Source: Amblyomma americanum
Lineage: Eukaryota; Arthropoda; Arachnida; Ixodida; Ixodidae
DNA length: 64,000 bases
NCBI RefSeq assembly: GCF_052857255.1
Contig: NC_135502.1
Location: forward strand, 156,643,599 to 156,707,598
Direction: 5' to 3'
Part shown: piece after piece, positions 33,003 to 44,651 of the stretch
Layout of the letters: every line of letters starts with the position of its first letter
Numbering within the stretch: the first letter of the stretch is position 1
The notes under the pieces: generated by a model
Seen by the model: the letters and a program-made list of their open reading frames with translations, nothing else
Told to the model about the DNA's origin: nothing
Databases searched by the model: none
Position numbers and translations under genes: made by a program

Positions 33003-35877
33003 GATACCGGTGGAAATACCCGAGGCTAAGGACAGGCCGCCATTGGAATCTGAACCTGGCAACGTTTAACGCTAGAACATTAGCTAGTGAGGCTAGCCTA
33101 GCAGTGCTGTTTGAGGAAGTAGCAGGAATTAAATGGGATGTGATAGGGCTTAGCGAAGTTAGGAGGACAGGTGAGGCGTATACAGTACTAAAGGACGGAC
33201 ACATAGTGTGCTATCGCGGGTTAGAGGATAGACGAGAACTAGGTGTGGGATACCTCATTAATAAGTATATAGCTGGCAACGTAGAGCAGTTCTACAGTAT
33301 TAACGAGAGGGTAGCAGCTATAGCAATTAGGCTGAATAGAAGGTACAAGCCGAAAGTGGTGCAGGCCTACGCACCCACATCCAGCTATGATGACTAGATA
33401 GTTGAAAGTTTCTATGAGGACGTAGAATCGGCAATGAATAAAGTAAAATCGCAGTACACTGTACTGATGGGCGACTTCAATGCGAAGGTGGGCAAGAAGC
33501 AGGCTGACGACCACGCGGTAGGTGACTATGGAATAGGCTCTAGAAATAGCAGGGGATAGTTATTGGTCGAATTCGCGGATAGAAATTATTTACGGATCAT
33601 GAATACCTTCTTCCGCAAATGAGAAAACAGGAAGTGGACATGGAAGAGCCCCAATGGTGAGATTAAAAATGAAATCGACTTCATACTATGCGCTAAACCT
33701 GGCATCATTCAGTATGTGGCCGTCCTCGGAAAGGTGCGTTGTAGCGACCACAGAATTGTAAGGTATAGAATTAGCTTACACTTGAAGAGGGTACGGAAGA
33801 AGCTAGTGAAGAAGAAGACCATTAACGAGTTAGCCGTAAGAGGGAAAGCACAGGAGTTTAGGATAGCGCTGCAAAACAGATATTCGGCTTTAACTGATGA
33901 AGATCTTCTTGATGTTCATTCAATGCATGATAATCTGACATCAATAATCACGGAGTGCGCAGTAGAAGTAGACGGTAGGACAGTTAGATAGGATACCGGG
34001 AAGCTATCTCAGGTGACGAAAGATCTGATTAAGAAGCGCCAAAACATGAGGGCATCTAACCCTACCGATAGAATAGAACTAACGGAGCTATCAAAGTTAA
34101 TAAATAAGCGCAAGGTAGACGACATAAGGAACTTTAATATGGAGAGAATCGAGCATGCTATAAAGAACGGAGGTAGCCTAAAAACAGTGAAGAGGAAACT
34201 AGGCATAGGTAAAAACCAGATGTATGCATTAAGGGACAAGCAAGGCAATGTCATTAGCAATATGGATAAGATAGTTAACGTAGCTGAAGAGTTCTACACA
34301 GACCTGTACAGTAGCCAATGTAATCAGAGCGTTAAGGAGAAAGACAGCAGTGCACAGAAATGCGTCATCCCGCCATTAACGAAAGATGAAGTAAAGAAAG
34401 CCTTAGAAGCAATGAAAAGGGGAAAAGCAGCAGGGCAGGATCAGGTAACAGCAGATCTGTTGAAGGATGGAGGGGGCATCGTGCTAAAAAAACTAGCCAC
34501 CCTGTATACGCAATGCCTTATGACCTCGACTGTACCAGAAGCTTGTAAGAAGGCAAAGATTATCTTAATTCATAAGGGAGACGCCAAGAGTTGAAAAATT
34601 ACAGGCCGATCAGCTTACTATTCGTTGCCTACAAAGTATTTACTAAGGTAACCGCTAATAGAGTCAGGGCAACGTTAGACTTTAATCAATCAAATGATCA
34701 GGCAGGCTTTCGTAAAGGATATTCCACAATAGATCATATTCACACTATCAATCAGGTGATAGAGAAATGCGCAGAATATAACCAACCTCTATATATAACT
34801 TTCATTGATTACGAGAAAGCATTCGACTCAGTGGAAACCTCAGCAGTCGTACAGGCATTGCGTAATCAGGGGGTAGAAGAGCCTTGTGTCAAAATTCTAG
34901 AAGATATATATAGCAACTGCACAGCTACTATAGTCCTCCATAAAGTGAGCAATAAAATTTCAATAAGGAAGGGCGTCAGGCAAGGAGACACGATCTCGCC
35001 AATGCTGTTCACCGCATGTTTACAGCAGGTATTTCGAGGCCTGAATTGTGAACAGTTGGGAATAAGAATAAATGGAGAATACCTAAATAATCTGCGCTTT
35101 GCTGCTGACATTGCCTTGCTGAGTCTCTCAGGAGGTGAACTACAAATCATGATCAATGAGTTAGACAGGCAGAGCAGATCGATGGGTCTAAAAGTTAACA
35201 TGCAGAAAACCAAGGTAATGTTCAACAGCCTAGCAAGGGAACAACAGTTCACAATTGGCAGCGAGAGCCTAAAAATTGGGATGGAATACGTCTACTTAGG
35301 GCAGGTAGTGACAGCTTATCCGGATCATGAGAGGGAGATATCAAGAAGGATAAAAATGGGTTGGAGCGCATATGGCAAATTGTCGCAGATCATGAGTGGA
35401 AGTTTACCAATTTCCCTCAAAAGAAAAGTGTACAACAGCATAATCTTACCGGTACTCACCTACGGGGCAGAAACGTGGAGGTTAACGAAAAGAGTTCAGC
35501 TTAAGTTGAGGATAACGCAGCGAGCCATGGAAAGAAAAATGATAGGTGTAACGTTAAGAGGTCGGAAGCGGACAGAGTTGGTGAGGGAACAAACACGGGT
35601 TAATGACATCCTAGTCGAAATCAAGAGAAATAAATGGGCTTGTGCAGGGCATGTAATGCGAAGCCAAGATAACCGCTGGTCCTTAAGGGTAACGGAGTGG
35701 ATTCCAGGAGAAAGTAAGCAGAGCATGGGGCGGCAGAAGGTTATATGGGCGGATGAGATTAAGAAGTTTGCAGGCAAAGGGTGGATGCAGCTGGCAAAAG
35801 ATAGGGCTAATTGGAGAGACATGGGAGAGGCCTTTGCCCTGCAGTGGGTGTAGTAAGGCTGTTGATGATGATGATGA
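33003..35877 (+). mobile_element. RTE-clade LINE, nearly full length
   Basis: About 2.87 kb, inserted in the RT region of the I/Jockey LINE. It begins in a leader with GACAGGCCGCCATTGGAATC, has one long EN-RT reading frame and ends in a short (GATGAT)n tail (35862-35877), typical of RTE elements. The host LINE resumes immediately with a segment reading KEKVVIVPLL. I found no clear target duplication. Confidence 0.8.
33062..35853 (+). pseudogene. RTE endonuclease-reverse transcriptase, inactivated
   Basis: The endonuclease part (33062-33990) has the expected motifs: LSEVRRTGE, YAPTSSYDD, MGDFNAKVG and, near its end, CSDHRIV. Four in-frame stops interrupt it (33395-33397, 33557-33559, 33620-33622, 33989-33991). 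The RT part is long and open (34013-34594, then 34591-35853 after a one-base shift), with KNYRPISLL, AGFRKGYSTIDHI, FIDYEKAFDSV and GVRQGDTISPMLF. The catalytic box reads RFAADIALL where RFADDI is expected, so the first metal-binding Asp is lost. The C-terminal region (TYGAETWRLTK, RWSLRVTEW, WMQLAKDRANW) is complete. Although the open frames are long, the enzyme should be inactive. Confidence 0.85.
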
Positions 35878-37827
35878 AGGAAAAGGTAGTTATTGTCCCA
35901 TTGCTGAAATCTTGAAAACTCCCAAGCTCTTCTACTAGTTACAGGCCAGTAGCACCTTCCACCTAGCTTGCCAAATTCTTCGAATGTGTAGTAAATATTC
36001 CGTTAATGTTTATTCTTAAGTCTCGCCAATTGCTTCACCTCCACCAGTGCGGCTTCAGAAAGGCTTGCCCAATAGAGGATTATTCTTGTCCAGCTAGAAA
36101 ACACTGTCCAAAAAGCATGAATACAGCGGTAACCATCTGCGACAGTTTTTTTTAATATGGAAAGAATTTATGACACCACCTGGAGGTTTGGGATTCTCCG
36201 CCACCTGACAGATTTGGGTATCCGCAGGAGAATGTTAAGAAAAATTTCTTGTCGAACCGCACATTTCAAATCCGCCTGGGTTAAAACCGCTCGAATAACT
36301 CCACTGAGGAAACGGTATTCCTCAGGTATGCATTTTTAGCACTACACTTTTCATTATAAAAATTAATTCCTTAGCCAAAGTAACCCTAAAGTCTATTATG
36401 TACTCGGTTAATGTCAGTGACCTCCAAATTGCAAGCGCATCATCCAGCTTATAAACATGCGAAAGACAAGTACAACTCACATTATACAAGCTTGGTAATT
36501 GGGCATGCAAAAATGACAAAAAAAAATCCGGTGGCTTCCGTCTCTCTCAGGAGAGTCCTGCAGCCGGATCACACCATGAACTTAAATAAAACCGTTTACC
36601 CAATAAAACAGTAATGTAAATAGTTAGGTGTAACATTCGACAAAAAACTTGCTTCCTCCCAAAGAAATATCTTAAACCCACTGCCTCTCGAGCTCTACAC
36701 ATACCTAAGTTACTGTAACAAAGACACTGGCACCCTTATGGGATGTCTTCTCTATATCTATCGTACACTACTGAGCTCCTGTCAAGATTACGGGTGTTCG
36801 GTCTATTGTTTCCCAAGACCATTATACACTAAACGACTGGATCTAGTACATAACCTTGTTTTGCGTCTTTCGACTGGAACATACAGGTCGTCACCAGTGA
36901 CTAGACTATAAATAGAAACCAAAGAACCTTCACTAGCTGACAAATGAAATATGCTTACATGTTCATGCATTCCGAAAATTTGTTTGTTGCAGAAACACAT
37001 GTTACCCAATATTTACCAAATGCCCCTCTAGAACACTATCTAACTACAAATCCCACGCCATGAGACCGCTCGTACTCCGTTTCTAAGAGCAGCGCCAGGA
37101 GTTCAACATACTGAATGCACTATCTGATATTGCCACCTTGATACAACTTCCTTGCTTTAAGCGACCTCACATTACATACTTTCGTAAAACACAAACACCT
37201 CATGAACTCTTTACACAAGAGTTATTGGCAATGAACGAGAACTATAGCGATGATGCAGAATTTTACACAGATGGTTCCAAAACAACACTTTATGCTGGTT
37301 GTGCCATACCAGAAGACAAGCGAGAAAAAAATAGTAAGGTTGCCTCAATGTGCATCTGTTTTATTGACCAAAGTTGCGTCCTATCGCTAGCTGTAGACAT
37401 GTACCGAGAAACAGCACTTAGAAAGCGCGATTTACACATACTCTCTCAGCGAAATTACATCGCTACATCCGAACAATGCAAAGAGCATTTAATAGGAGAC
37501 AGCACACAACCTAGTCGCGGCTAAAACACAAGAACTTAGAAATTAAATTCTGTTGTGTGCCAAGACAGGTAAGAATCTGTGGTAACGAAAGAGCTGATTT
37601 ATGTATTGCAGCCATCTGAAATACTAAATTACAGAAAGCGAAAAAGCCACATAATGACGCAATAAAATTTGCCCATAGAAAGCTAATAGAAATTGGCAGG
37701 AAGCAAGCGATGTTGAAATAAATAACAAGTTGACCTAGTAAAGCCAGACGCAGCGGAATGAAAAGCATATAGTGACTAAGAGCGTTTCTTTGAATTAGTT
37801 TTATGTCGCCTTCGTTTTGGACACACG
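35878..37827 (+). pseudogene. I/Jockey ORF2 relic: RT and RNase H
   Basis: After the RTE the host RT resumes in a mixture of frames: SYRPVA, LHLHQCGFRKA, TWRFGILRHLTDLGIRRRML, LGVTFDKKLASSQ, SCQDYGCSVYCFPRPLY and LSTGTYRSSPVTRL. The catalytic YADD box is not recognisable, and an internal deletion is likely between 36330 and 36400. An RNase H relic at 37138-37524 has EFYTDGSKT, with the first catalytic Asp. The segment ends with RLRFGHT at 37827, where an RTE fragment cuts in; 38126 resumes with LAYDFILTNTNQ. Confidence 0.65.
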
Positions 37828-38125
37828 CAGAGTGGGTGAGGGAACAAATGGGGGTTAATGACATCCTAGTCGTAATCAAAGAGGAAAAAATGGGCATTGA
37901 CAGGGAATGTGCTGCGAAGGCGAGATAACCGCTGCTTCTTAAGGGTAACGGAGTAGATTTTAAGAGAAGGCAAGCGTAGCAGGGGGACGGCAGAAGATAA
38001 GCTGGGTAGGTGAGGTTAGGAAGTTTGCAGGCATAGGGTGGGCGCAGCTGCAAAGGACAGCGTGAATTCGAGACATGGGAGAGACATTTGCCCTGCAGTG
38101 GGCATAGTTGTTGATGATGATGATA
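37828..38125 (+). mobile_element. RTE 3' fragment
   Basis: Homologous to about 35575-35877 of the nearby RTE (shared GTGAGGGAACAAA, GGTTAATGACATCCTAG and CAGTGGG words) and ending in the same (GATGAT)n tail. It is a 5'-truncated copy inserted in the tail of the I/Jockey ORF2, splitting RLRFGHT from LAYDFILTNTNQ. Confidence 0.8.
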
Positions 38126-38207
38126 ATTTAGCATATGACTTCATTCTTACAAATACAAACCAATATGCCCACTGCGGAGAGATGGTGACCACAAACCAGA
38201 TATACAT

Positions 38208-38600
38208 TGCGGGGACCTGCCCTGCAGACCCTGAGTTTCCTTTCCCGCGAGGCACCGTGCAGTGGTGGTCTCACCCCGAGGATGAACGCATTCCCTTGTC
38301 AGTTACATTAACTGGCAAGAGAGTGCGCCAACATCGCTGCGGGGGAGACTGCCAAAAACTGCGGACGTCCTCTATTCATTAGCATACCTTGTTGCTAGCT
38401 GGCATTATTGTTTCTGCAGCAATAAATGCCTGTTTGTGTCAGCCAATGTGTCGTTCCTTTGTTCTCTCAGAGCAAGGCCCGCCGTGGTCGGCGAGCGCTC
38501 GGTAGCGTACGCAATCATGGGGTGGGGTCCGGGCGGCTTTGAACCGTGTCAGCCGCGATTGAGAGGGGAGAACGTACTTATCTCCCCATCCAAACCCACA
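38208..38600 (+). repeat. 5' LTR (393 bp, internally deleted)
   Basis: Starts TGCGGGGACCTGCCC and ends AACCCACA; contains AATAAA near 38420. Compared with the 3' LTR it lacks about 190 bp after GGGGGAGACTGCC. Confidence 0.85.
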
Positions 38601-39907
38601 TCTGGCGCCCAACGTAGGGCCTGCTCTTGGAACATTGGACGACTGTCGGTTTGGTTCGAGGAACGCTCTTTGTCCGGACTTGACAAGTGCTAGGCCTAGA
38701 GTGAATTTTGATCGCTAGGACCTGCGGCATGGTTTCTTGAGTGCGAGGTGTATTGCGCTGCAGCATGTTTGAACTTTTCGACATGCTCAGCACATTTTTT
38801 CCCCTGTAGATTCTTCGCGAGAATCACTTGGTCCGCATCGAGGGAGCGCGAGGCCTAGCGCCCACGGAGTCGCCGAGCACGAAGCGAGTGAGTACGGAAG
38901 CCGCGTGGGTGGTCCGACTTTCTGTATATATTTTCTCTACTGTCTCTTTTTCGACTCTGGGAGTCGCGGCTCCGGAAGCCGGGTGGCCTGGGGCCACGGG
39001 TGCCGCTACGAGCTCGCTGCTATTGCAGCTCGGCACCGGGCGCTCCGACACCGTCCGATACGGTGGGCGCCGACCGCTCAGAAGCTGCTTTGTGCAGTGA
39101 GCGGGGTAGGACCACCCCACAAAGCTGACGTCTCCTCCCGACTGCGAGCACATAACCTGTTTCGGGTCTTTGTTGTGGTCACGGTCATTGTCGGAGTGGT
39201 TGTTAGGCCTGAGGCTTTTCGGAGCTGCCTGCACCACGTTAAAAGACGCGACCACCGGACCGTGTCGTTGAGAGGGGGCGCACTTTGCTGCCCGCCCGTT
39301 TCTTTTTGTTTGTAACCTCGCACGAACTGAGCAGTCTCGTTCAACTCAAGAAAGGGCTTTGTTCACTCGAACTTTGCGTTTGCACAGCCGCCGACACGTT
39401 TTGCTAGCGAGTTAGGCATTGTGCCACGAGGCCCTTGCGGATGCCGTTTCCCCTCCCGTGACCTACGTTAAAGGCACGCCGAGAGCGTTTCGGCAATTTT
39501 GCAGATTCGGTAGAGCCACCCAGGCTTGCTGTCCGGTGCACATCGTCTCGCTGCCACCTGCTGCGACGGAGCGGCCTGTGTCCTGTTCGCCACATCCATC
39601 CTAGGCAGCTGCGGCGAGACCAGTCAGCAGTCACCTTCGGCTGCTTTTGCCCTGGCGACTGCTGCAGGACCCTGGCCTGCAGATTTCCCACCGGCCTTCG
39701 ATTCGCGGGCCTGCGGACACGGTAGTCCGCGGGCCATGCAAGTCGTCCGAGCGGAGACCTTTGCGCCGCCTTCGGAATACCGCGGAAGTCTGCGTGGACG
39801 CTGTCGGCGTGACCTCCGCTGCAAGACGTGCCTCAAGGACATGAAGACCAGGAGACTCCTCCATAGCATGTACTTTCAGGCGCGTGGGTCTATTTAAGAT
39901 TGGGGGA

Positions 39908-40491
39908 TGTGGGGACCTGCTCTGTAGCCCCCTGAGTTTGCTTTCCCGCGAGGCACCGTGCAGTGGCGGTCTCACCCCGAGGATGAGCGCATTCCCTTGT
40001 CAGTTACATTAACTGGCAAGAGAGGGCGCCAACATCGCTGCGGGGGAGACTGCCAAAGCCCGCGCGCGGGAGAGGGGGCTTTGGCTGGGATCGTCGGCCT
40101 GAGCGGACGCGTCGCTCGCGGCTCCGCTCTTCGCCGGCGGGGCGAGGAAGCGACGGGGAGACAGGCTCCCGTACTCGTCCCGTCCGGCCTTCGGAGTAGA
40201 TGTCCCTTGCCCTTGCGCGGGCGAACATTCGCTCGGAACCCTGCTGGTGAGTCGGACGTTCTCGATTAATTAGCGTACCTTGTTGCTAGCTGGCGTTATT
40301 GTTTCTGTAGCAATAAATGGCTGTTTGTGTCAGCCAATGTGTCGTTCCTTTGTTCCCTCAGAGCAAGGCCCGCCGTGGTCGGCGAGCGCTCGGTAGCGTA
40401 CGCGATCACGGGGTGGGGTCCGGGCGGCTTTGAACCGTGTCGGCCGCGATTGAGTGGGGAGAACGTACTTATCTCCCCATCCAAACCCACA
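39908..40491 (+). repeat. 3' LTR (584 bp)
   Basis: Starts TGTGGGGACCTGCTC and ends AACCCACA. It has a GC-rich block at about 40056-40255 that is absent from the 5' LTR. Elsewhere the two are close copies. Confidence 0.85.
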
Positions 40492-40795
40492 ACATATCCT
40501 CCACAAAACTTGATGAACTTCGAAAAACGCATTTCCGACAATTTCTCGACAAGCATGTCTCATTACATCTTTGCTTACTCCTAGAAGAAAAATCCCTAGT
40601 CAAAACCTCTTGTTTCGTTCCTAAAGGATGCAAACATCCCAAACTTACTGTACTCTTACAAAATCATCATTAAACTTCCTCACATTAAACAGACTTATTT
40701 AAACTTGCATTTTGAGCATGATGGCATTAGCTGCCTGTGTTCCATAGAAACGAACACACCACACACTACATACGACAAACAAAAAAATGACAGCA
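40492..40795 (+). pseudogene. I/Jockey LINE, end of ORF2 and 3' end
   Basis: The reading continues with SSTKLDELRKTHFRQFLDKH and LCLLLEEKSLVKT, the usual end of I/Jockey ORF2 after the Cys/His tail. It is followed by the 3' untranslated part ending near 40795 in an A-rich stretch. Confidence 0.65.
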
Positions 40796-41089
40796 CAGGA
40801 GGCAAACTATACAATATAAATTTTCTATTGTAAACATGTTGTGGTTTTTAACAGAGTACAGTCCAAAGTGTTGTGTTCGAGCCTGTGTAGAGGAGTTCCC
40901 TAGCATATTTTGCACTCCTAACCGTTGGAGGACTGAGTGCAGGAATTTCTTCCTCCTTCGCGACTCTGGGGTTGCTGATGATAAAAAGTGACCTATGCTG
41001 CAGGGCTCAGATGCAAACCGCTTGGGCTGTGTATGTGTAATTTCGAGAATGGCTTCAAGGCAGCAGCGTGACCGTATTGAAGGTCAGCA
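40796..41089. other. No recognised gene
   Basis: A short unassigned stretch between the LINE 3' end and the minus-strand Gypsy relic. Confidence 0.25.
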
Positions 41090-41886
41090 CGAAAATTCCA
41101 GCGGATGTAGTACCATATGTATAGGGCAATCGCAGGGCTCGCGATTTTTCAGTCCAGTGCGAAAGCCGAGGTGAGCTTTAATCCGTAAAAATTGTGCTGT
41201 CTCGAAGAAAGGTCCCGGATGGCGGGTGGTCATGCAGCGGGGTCGAGTGGGCAGATGCTTGCAATCTCGTTCAGTCGACAGGAGCGAGATAAGTTATCAG
41301 CGTCCTGATGTTTGCAGCTGGATAGCTAACAGACGTAGAAGTCATACATGTGGCCACGCACAGCCCATCGAGCCAGGCGGCTGTATTGGCGTTTTAAGAA
41401 ATAAAGCGAAAAAAGGGTTTGGTGGTCCGTGACGACTTAAAATGGACAGCCGCAACGATTGAGGAGAAACTTTCGGAGGCCTTTGCGATGGTCAAGTAGT
41501 GTTTTTCCGTCAAAGAGTAGTCGTACCAACTTCATTATGGACGTGGTGGCATATGCAACAACATATTAGTCGAATGTAGATTTGCATTCGGTGAGCACAG
41601 CTCTAGTGCCTGCACTACCGGCATCTGGGTGTGCTTCTTTGGGTGCTGTTTGGTCGAAGCGGCGAAAACGGCTCACCAGGAGGTGAGTATTTACACTGAG
41701 TGAGGCCAGTTCCCGATAACTTGGAAAGGCAGTGAGAGGACGTGCGCATGACGACGGCAAAACCGCGTTGCTCGAAAACGCAACCCTCAAGAGTAACAGA
41801 ACTTTTGATTGTCAAGTGTATCCGAACGTTTTCGCAGTAGTGAAAGCGTTGAAATCAAAGTTTCCGGCGCATGATCGGTGCCTCCA
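41090..41886 (-). pseudogene. Ty3/Gypsy pol relic (RNase H region)
   Basis: Reading the minus strand, FRRFDQTAPKEAHPDAGS (about 41690) resembles the start of Gypsy RNase H (HTDAS). It is followed by YVVAYATTS, then VVTDHQTLFSLY and RLARWAVRGHMYDFYV, and HQDADNLSR with STOP and shift mutations between them. HTDAS has become HPDAGS. The segment is cut at 41887 by the younger Gypsy element. A gag relic in the same orientation continues on the other side at 47253. Confidence 0.65.
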
Positions 41887-42744
41887 TGTCACGGATCTCT
41901 CCAGAGAACACACGGGCCGAAAGAATGGACTAGGCGACGGGTGGACCCACACAAACGCACATTTAATACAACCTACGTGGCACACACTCTATAACACATA
42001 ACTAAAGAACTAACACAAAGCACAAAGACAGTAAACACACACGACCCGGGCACACTGCCACTAGCGTCTACTACTAGTGTTCTACTATTTGCGGTCGGCG
42101 TTCGTGCTCACGGTTTGTTCGGTGTGGCTGCGGCGTTGTATGGATACAGTAGGCGGCGTTCGCCGTGCTTGGGATGGCGTCGCTGGCGGCGTTCGACGCG
42201 CTTGGGCTGGCGTCGCTGGCTGCGTCGTACAAGCTCCACGTCCAAGCGCCCGTGGAGATGAAGCCGGTGTCGTTGGCGTGGGGGCACCACCCGGATGGGT
42301 GGCAACAGCGCTGGAGACACCCCTGGCCGTAGCAGGTGGTAGCGTCCTGTGTTGACTCTCCGGAACGGGCTCAGGCACGGCAGGAAGGTCCACGATGCGG
42401 AGTGGTAGAAGGCGAGCTCACCGGAACAGTAGCCGGCGTCGCTCTCTTCCAGCCGATGTGTCCCTGACTCGCCGGAGCCTCCGCTTCTCTGCTGTTCCCC
42501 CCAAGTCCCGCGCTCTCACTCGCCCTTGTATAGCCTCGGTGTTAGTCCACGTAAGCCTTGTCGTCGTCTTCTCTTTTCCACCAATCATCTCTCTCCACCT
42601 CACGGAATGCTTCTCCACCAATCAACTCTCTCCACCTCACCGAATGCTTCTTCTTCATCTTCTTTATTCTTCGGTTAATTCGCGTCGTCTTCTCCACACA
42701 TTTTTTCTTTAACATTTAATTTAGGCTCCTTTTTATATGTGACA
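41887..42744 (-). repeat. 3' LTR of 5.4-kb Gypsy element
   Basis: In minus sense it starts TGTCACATATAAAAAGG, with a TATA-like segment close to the edge, and ends CCGTGACA. Matches 46396-47252 over its whole length. Confidence 0.85.
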
Positions 42745-43013
42745 AGGCCCCCTCTCTCAAGAGTTTTTCCATGAAAAACTGCTCACGTCATACTCCTCTT
42801 CAAGCCATCCATGCCAACCGACTATCTTCTGTGGCTATTCTATTCCCAGCACACATCACACCGCAGAGGTCTACCACACACCAAACGCACACCACTAACA
42901 CAGCACAGCAAATTGCGTTTCCAGAAGACGCCACTGCCGCTGTCCGCACATAGTCCTTAATAATCATGTTCACGTCCACAACACACTCCCTTGTATGATC
43001 ACATAAAACCAAC

Positions 43014-43036
43014 AATAGCAACAACAACAACAACAA
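43014..43036. repeat. (CAA)n short tract
   Basis: CAACAATAGCAACAACAAC-type trinucleotide tract inside the 5.4-kb Gypsy element, between integrase end and 3' LTR. Confidence 0.8.
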
Positions 43037-43127
43037 GGTAAATCACAAAGGCACATTAACACAGCAACAACATGATATATCCCAGAGACACCAAGGGCTG
43101 ACCAGTTAGCTCTATTTCTATAAAAGT

Positions 43128-44618
43128 CTAATTTGTGACATACGACCTCAATTTGGCTTGGCCCATCTCAATACGTCTCCCTCTTGATTTGGAGTAGGGC
43201 TCTAATCTTCTGTCTGCATTTAAATTGGGCTTCCTCAGTACCTCATCCCCTCCTGCGTTTTTCTTCCCACTGAACTTGGACACCTCGGCAGCATCACCTG
43301 TCTCCTCGGCCACTACCGAACAAGTTTCCCTGGGGGCGTACCGCCGTACGGGACCTCGTTCTTCATATTTCTTAAACATATTAACATGGAAAACCCTCTT
43401 AGTGCCATCTATCACTACCTCATAATTCATTTCCTTTTTCTTCCGCGTCACAAGGTACGGGCCCTTCCAATGCATCAGTAACTTATTATGATTCATGGGT
43501 AGCAACACAAGAACCCTTGTCGCACGGATTCAGATTTCTGTGAATGCCTTTCTTTTCATAACATCTCTTGTGGCGTTCACGCGCCTTTGCCAGGCTTTGA
43601 TGTGCAAGCCTGTACGTTTCCTTCAACCTATCCCGCAACTCAAACACGTATGTGTATGTTGTCTTAAGATCTTATGAAGTCTCTTTATTAGCCCACAGCT
43701 CCTAGAGTATTGTAAGTGGACCTCTAACGGTTCTCTCATACAACATCTCAAAGGCCGAGAAACGAAGACTCTTCTGTGGTACTTCGCGGTAAGCGAACAA
43801 GAGAGCTGGGAGATATCTATCCCTATCAGTAGGTCTCTCCTGGCACATTTTTTGATCATATTTTTGAGGATGCCGTTGAATCGCTCTGCAAGCCCATTAC
43901 ACATGGGATGGTAAGGCGTCGTCAGTAACTGTCTTACTGACAAAAGGCGGTTAACCTCCTTCATTAGCTCCGATGTGAAGTTCGAGCCACGGTCACTCAA
44001 CATTTCCCTCGGGAACCCATAACGCGATAACATTTCCACAAGACCCTCCGCCACTTGGATACTGTCAATAGTTCTCAGTGGAATAGCGTCAGAATAACGA
44101 GTGGCCACGTCAACCAGAGTAAGCACATATATATTGCCTTTGGCGGATACTGGAGAGATTGGCCCCACAATGTCAACCGCCACTCGCTGAAACGGTAGGT
44201 CGATGGCTGGATTCTTGCCCAGAGTTACGGGACGAACTCTTCTTTTTGGAACTGTGCGCTGGCACACGTCACATGAGCGAACAAAGCACTTAACGTCACT
44301 CTGAACATCCAGCCAAAAGAGCTCCTCGGTGATCCTAGACACCGTTTATTGAACACCCTGGTGTCCGGCCATAATGACGTCATGTCCTAAGCGTAGTACG
44401 GTCTCTCGCATATCGCTTGGTAACACCAGCTGTTGGACCCGCCTTCGTGAACTAAATATGCATTCCCTGTGCAGAAGACCATTTACCAATTGATATTCGA
44501 ATGACGTCCTACTCTTCTTTCTTTTCACTCTTTCCCCGACTCTTTCGAAGCAAGCCTTCAAACTCGGGTCTTCCTTTTTCCTAATTGCAATTTTGCCCGG
44601 TGTGACGCTCAGGCACAT
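43128..44618 (-). pseudogene. Gypsy integrase, frameshifted
   Basis: The zinc-binding HHCC-type block is read at 44618-44346 (VLRLGHDVIMAGHQGV). A stop follows, then an open frame at 44342-43623 continues with CDVCQR and the catalytic core: VDIVGPISP with the first Asp, LSDRGSNFTS with the second, and GLAERFNGILKNMI with the Glu. All three catalytic residues are present. A one-base shift near 43855 breaks the core's end. The C-terminal GPY-type domain (NKLLMHWKGPYLVTRKK, FHVNMFKKY) is in the frame at 43508-43128. The enzyme would join element DNA to the chromosome. As written it cannot be made whole. Confidence 0.85.
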
Positions 44619-44651
44619 TGTAACAGGAGCAGAGAGCGGACGCTGCGTTGC

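Larger units (their letters stand above)
38208..40491 (+). mobile_element. LTR retrotransposon without recognisable pol (non-autonomous)
   Basis: It is bounded by LTRs at 38208-38600 and 39908-40491 and by ACAT target duplications (38204-38207 and 40492-40495). After the 5' LTR comes a primer-binding-site-like TGGCGCCCAACG. Before the 3' LTR lies the purine-rich AAGATTGGGGGA. The 1.3-kb GC-rich interior has several overlapping open frames but no gag, protease, RT, RNase H or integrase motif. It should depend on another element's proteins. Removing the element and one ACAT joins NQIYI to SSTKLDELRK in the host LINE frame. Confidence 0.8.
31330..40795 (+). mobile_element. I/Jockey-group LINE split by three nested insertions
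   Basis: This single degraded LINE can be followed through four pieces in one orientation: 31330-33002, 35878-37827, 38126-38207 and 40492-40795. The pieces carry ORF1, part of ORF2 between endonuclease and RT, RT, RNase H, the post-RNase H Cys/His tail and a 3' end (GGCATTAGCTGCC followed by CCATAGAAACGAACAC). The inserts are an RTE element (33003-35877), an RTE 3' fragment (37828-38125) and an LTR element (38208-40491). Protein matches on both sides of each insert join in the right order. The endonuclease domain is missing, so a deletion preceded or accompanied the decay. Confidence 0.75.

Noticed and set aside
38824..39897. Open frames inside the pol-less LTR element (for example 39526-39897 and 38824-39255)
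   Set aside because: Alternative frames on both strands are equally open, GC-rich, and lack any recognisable motif.
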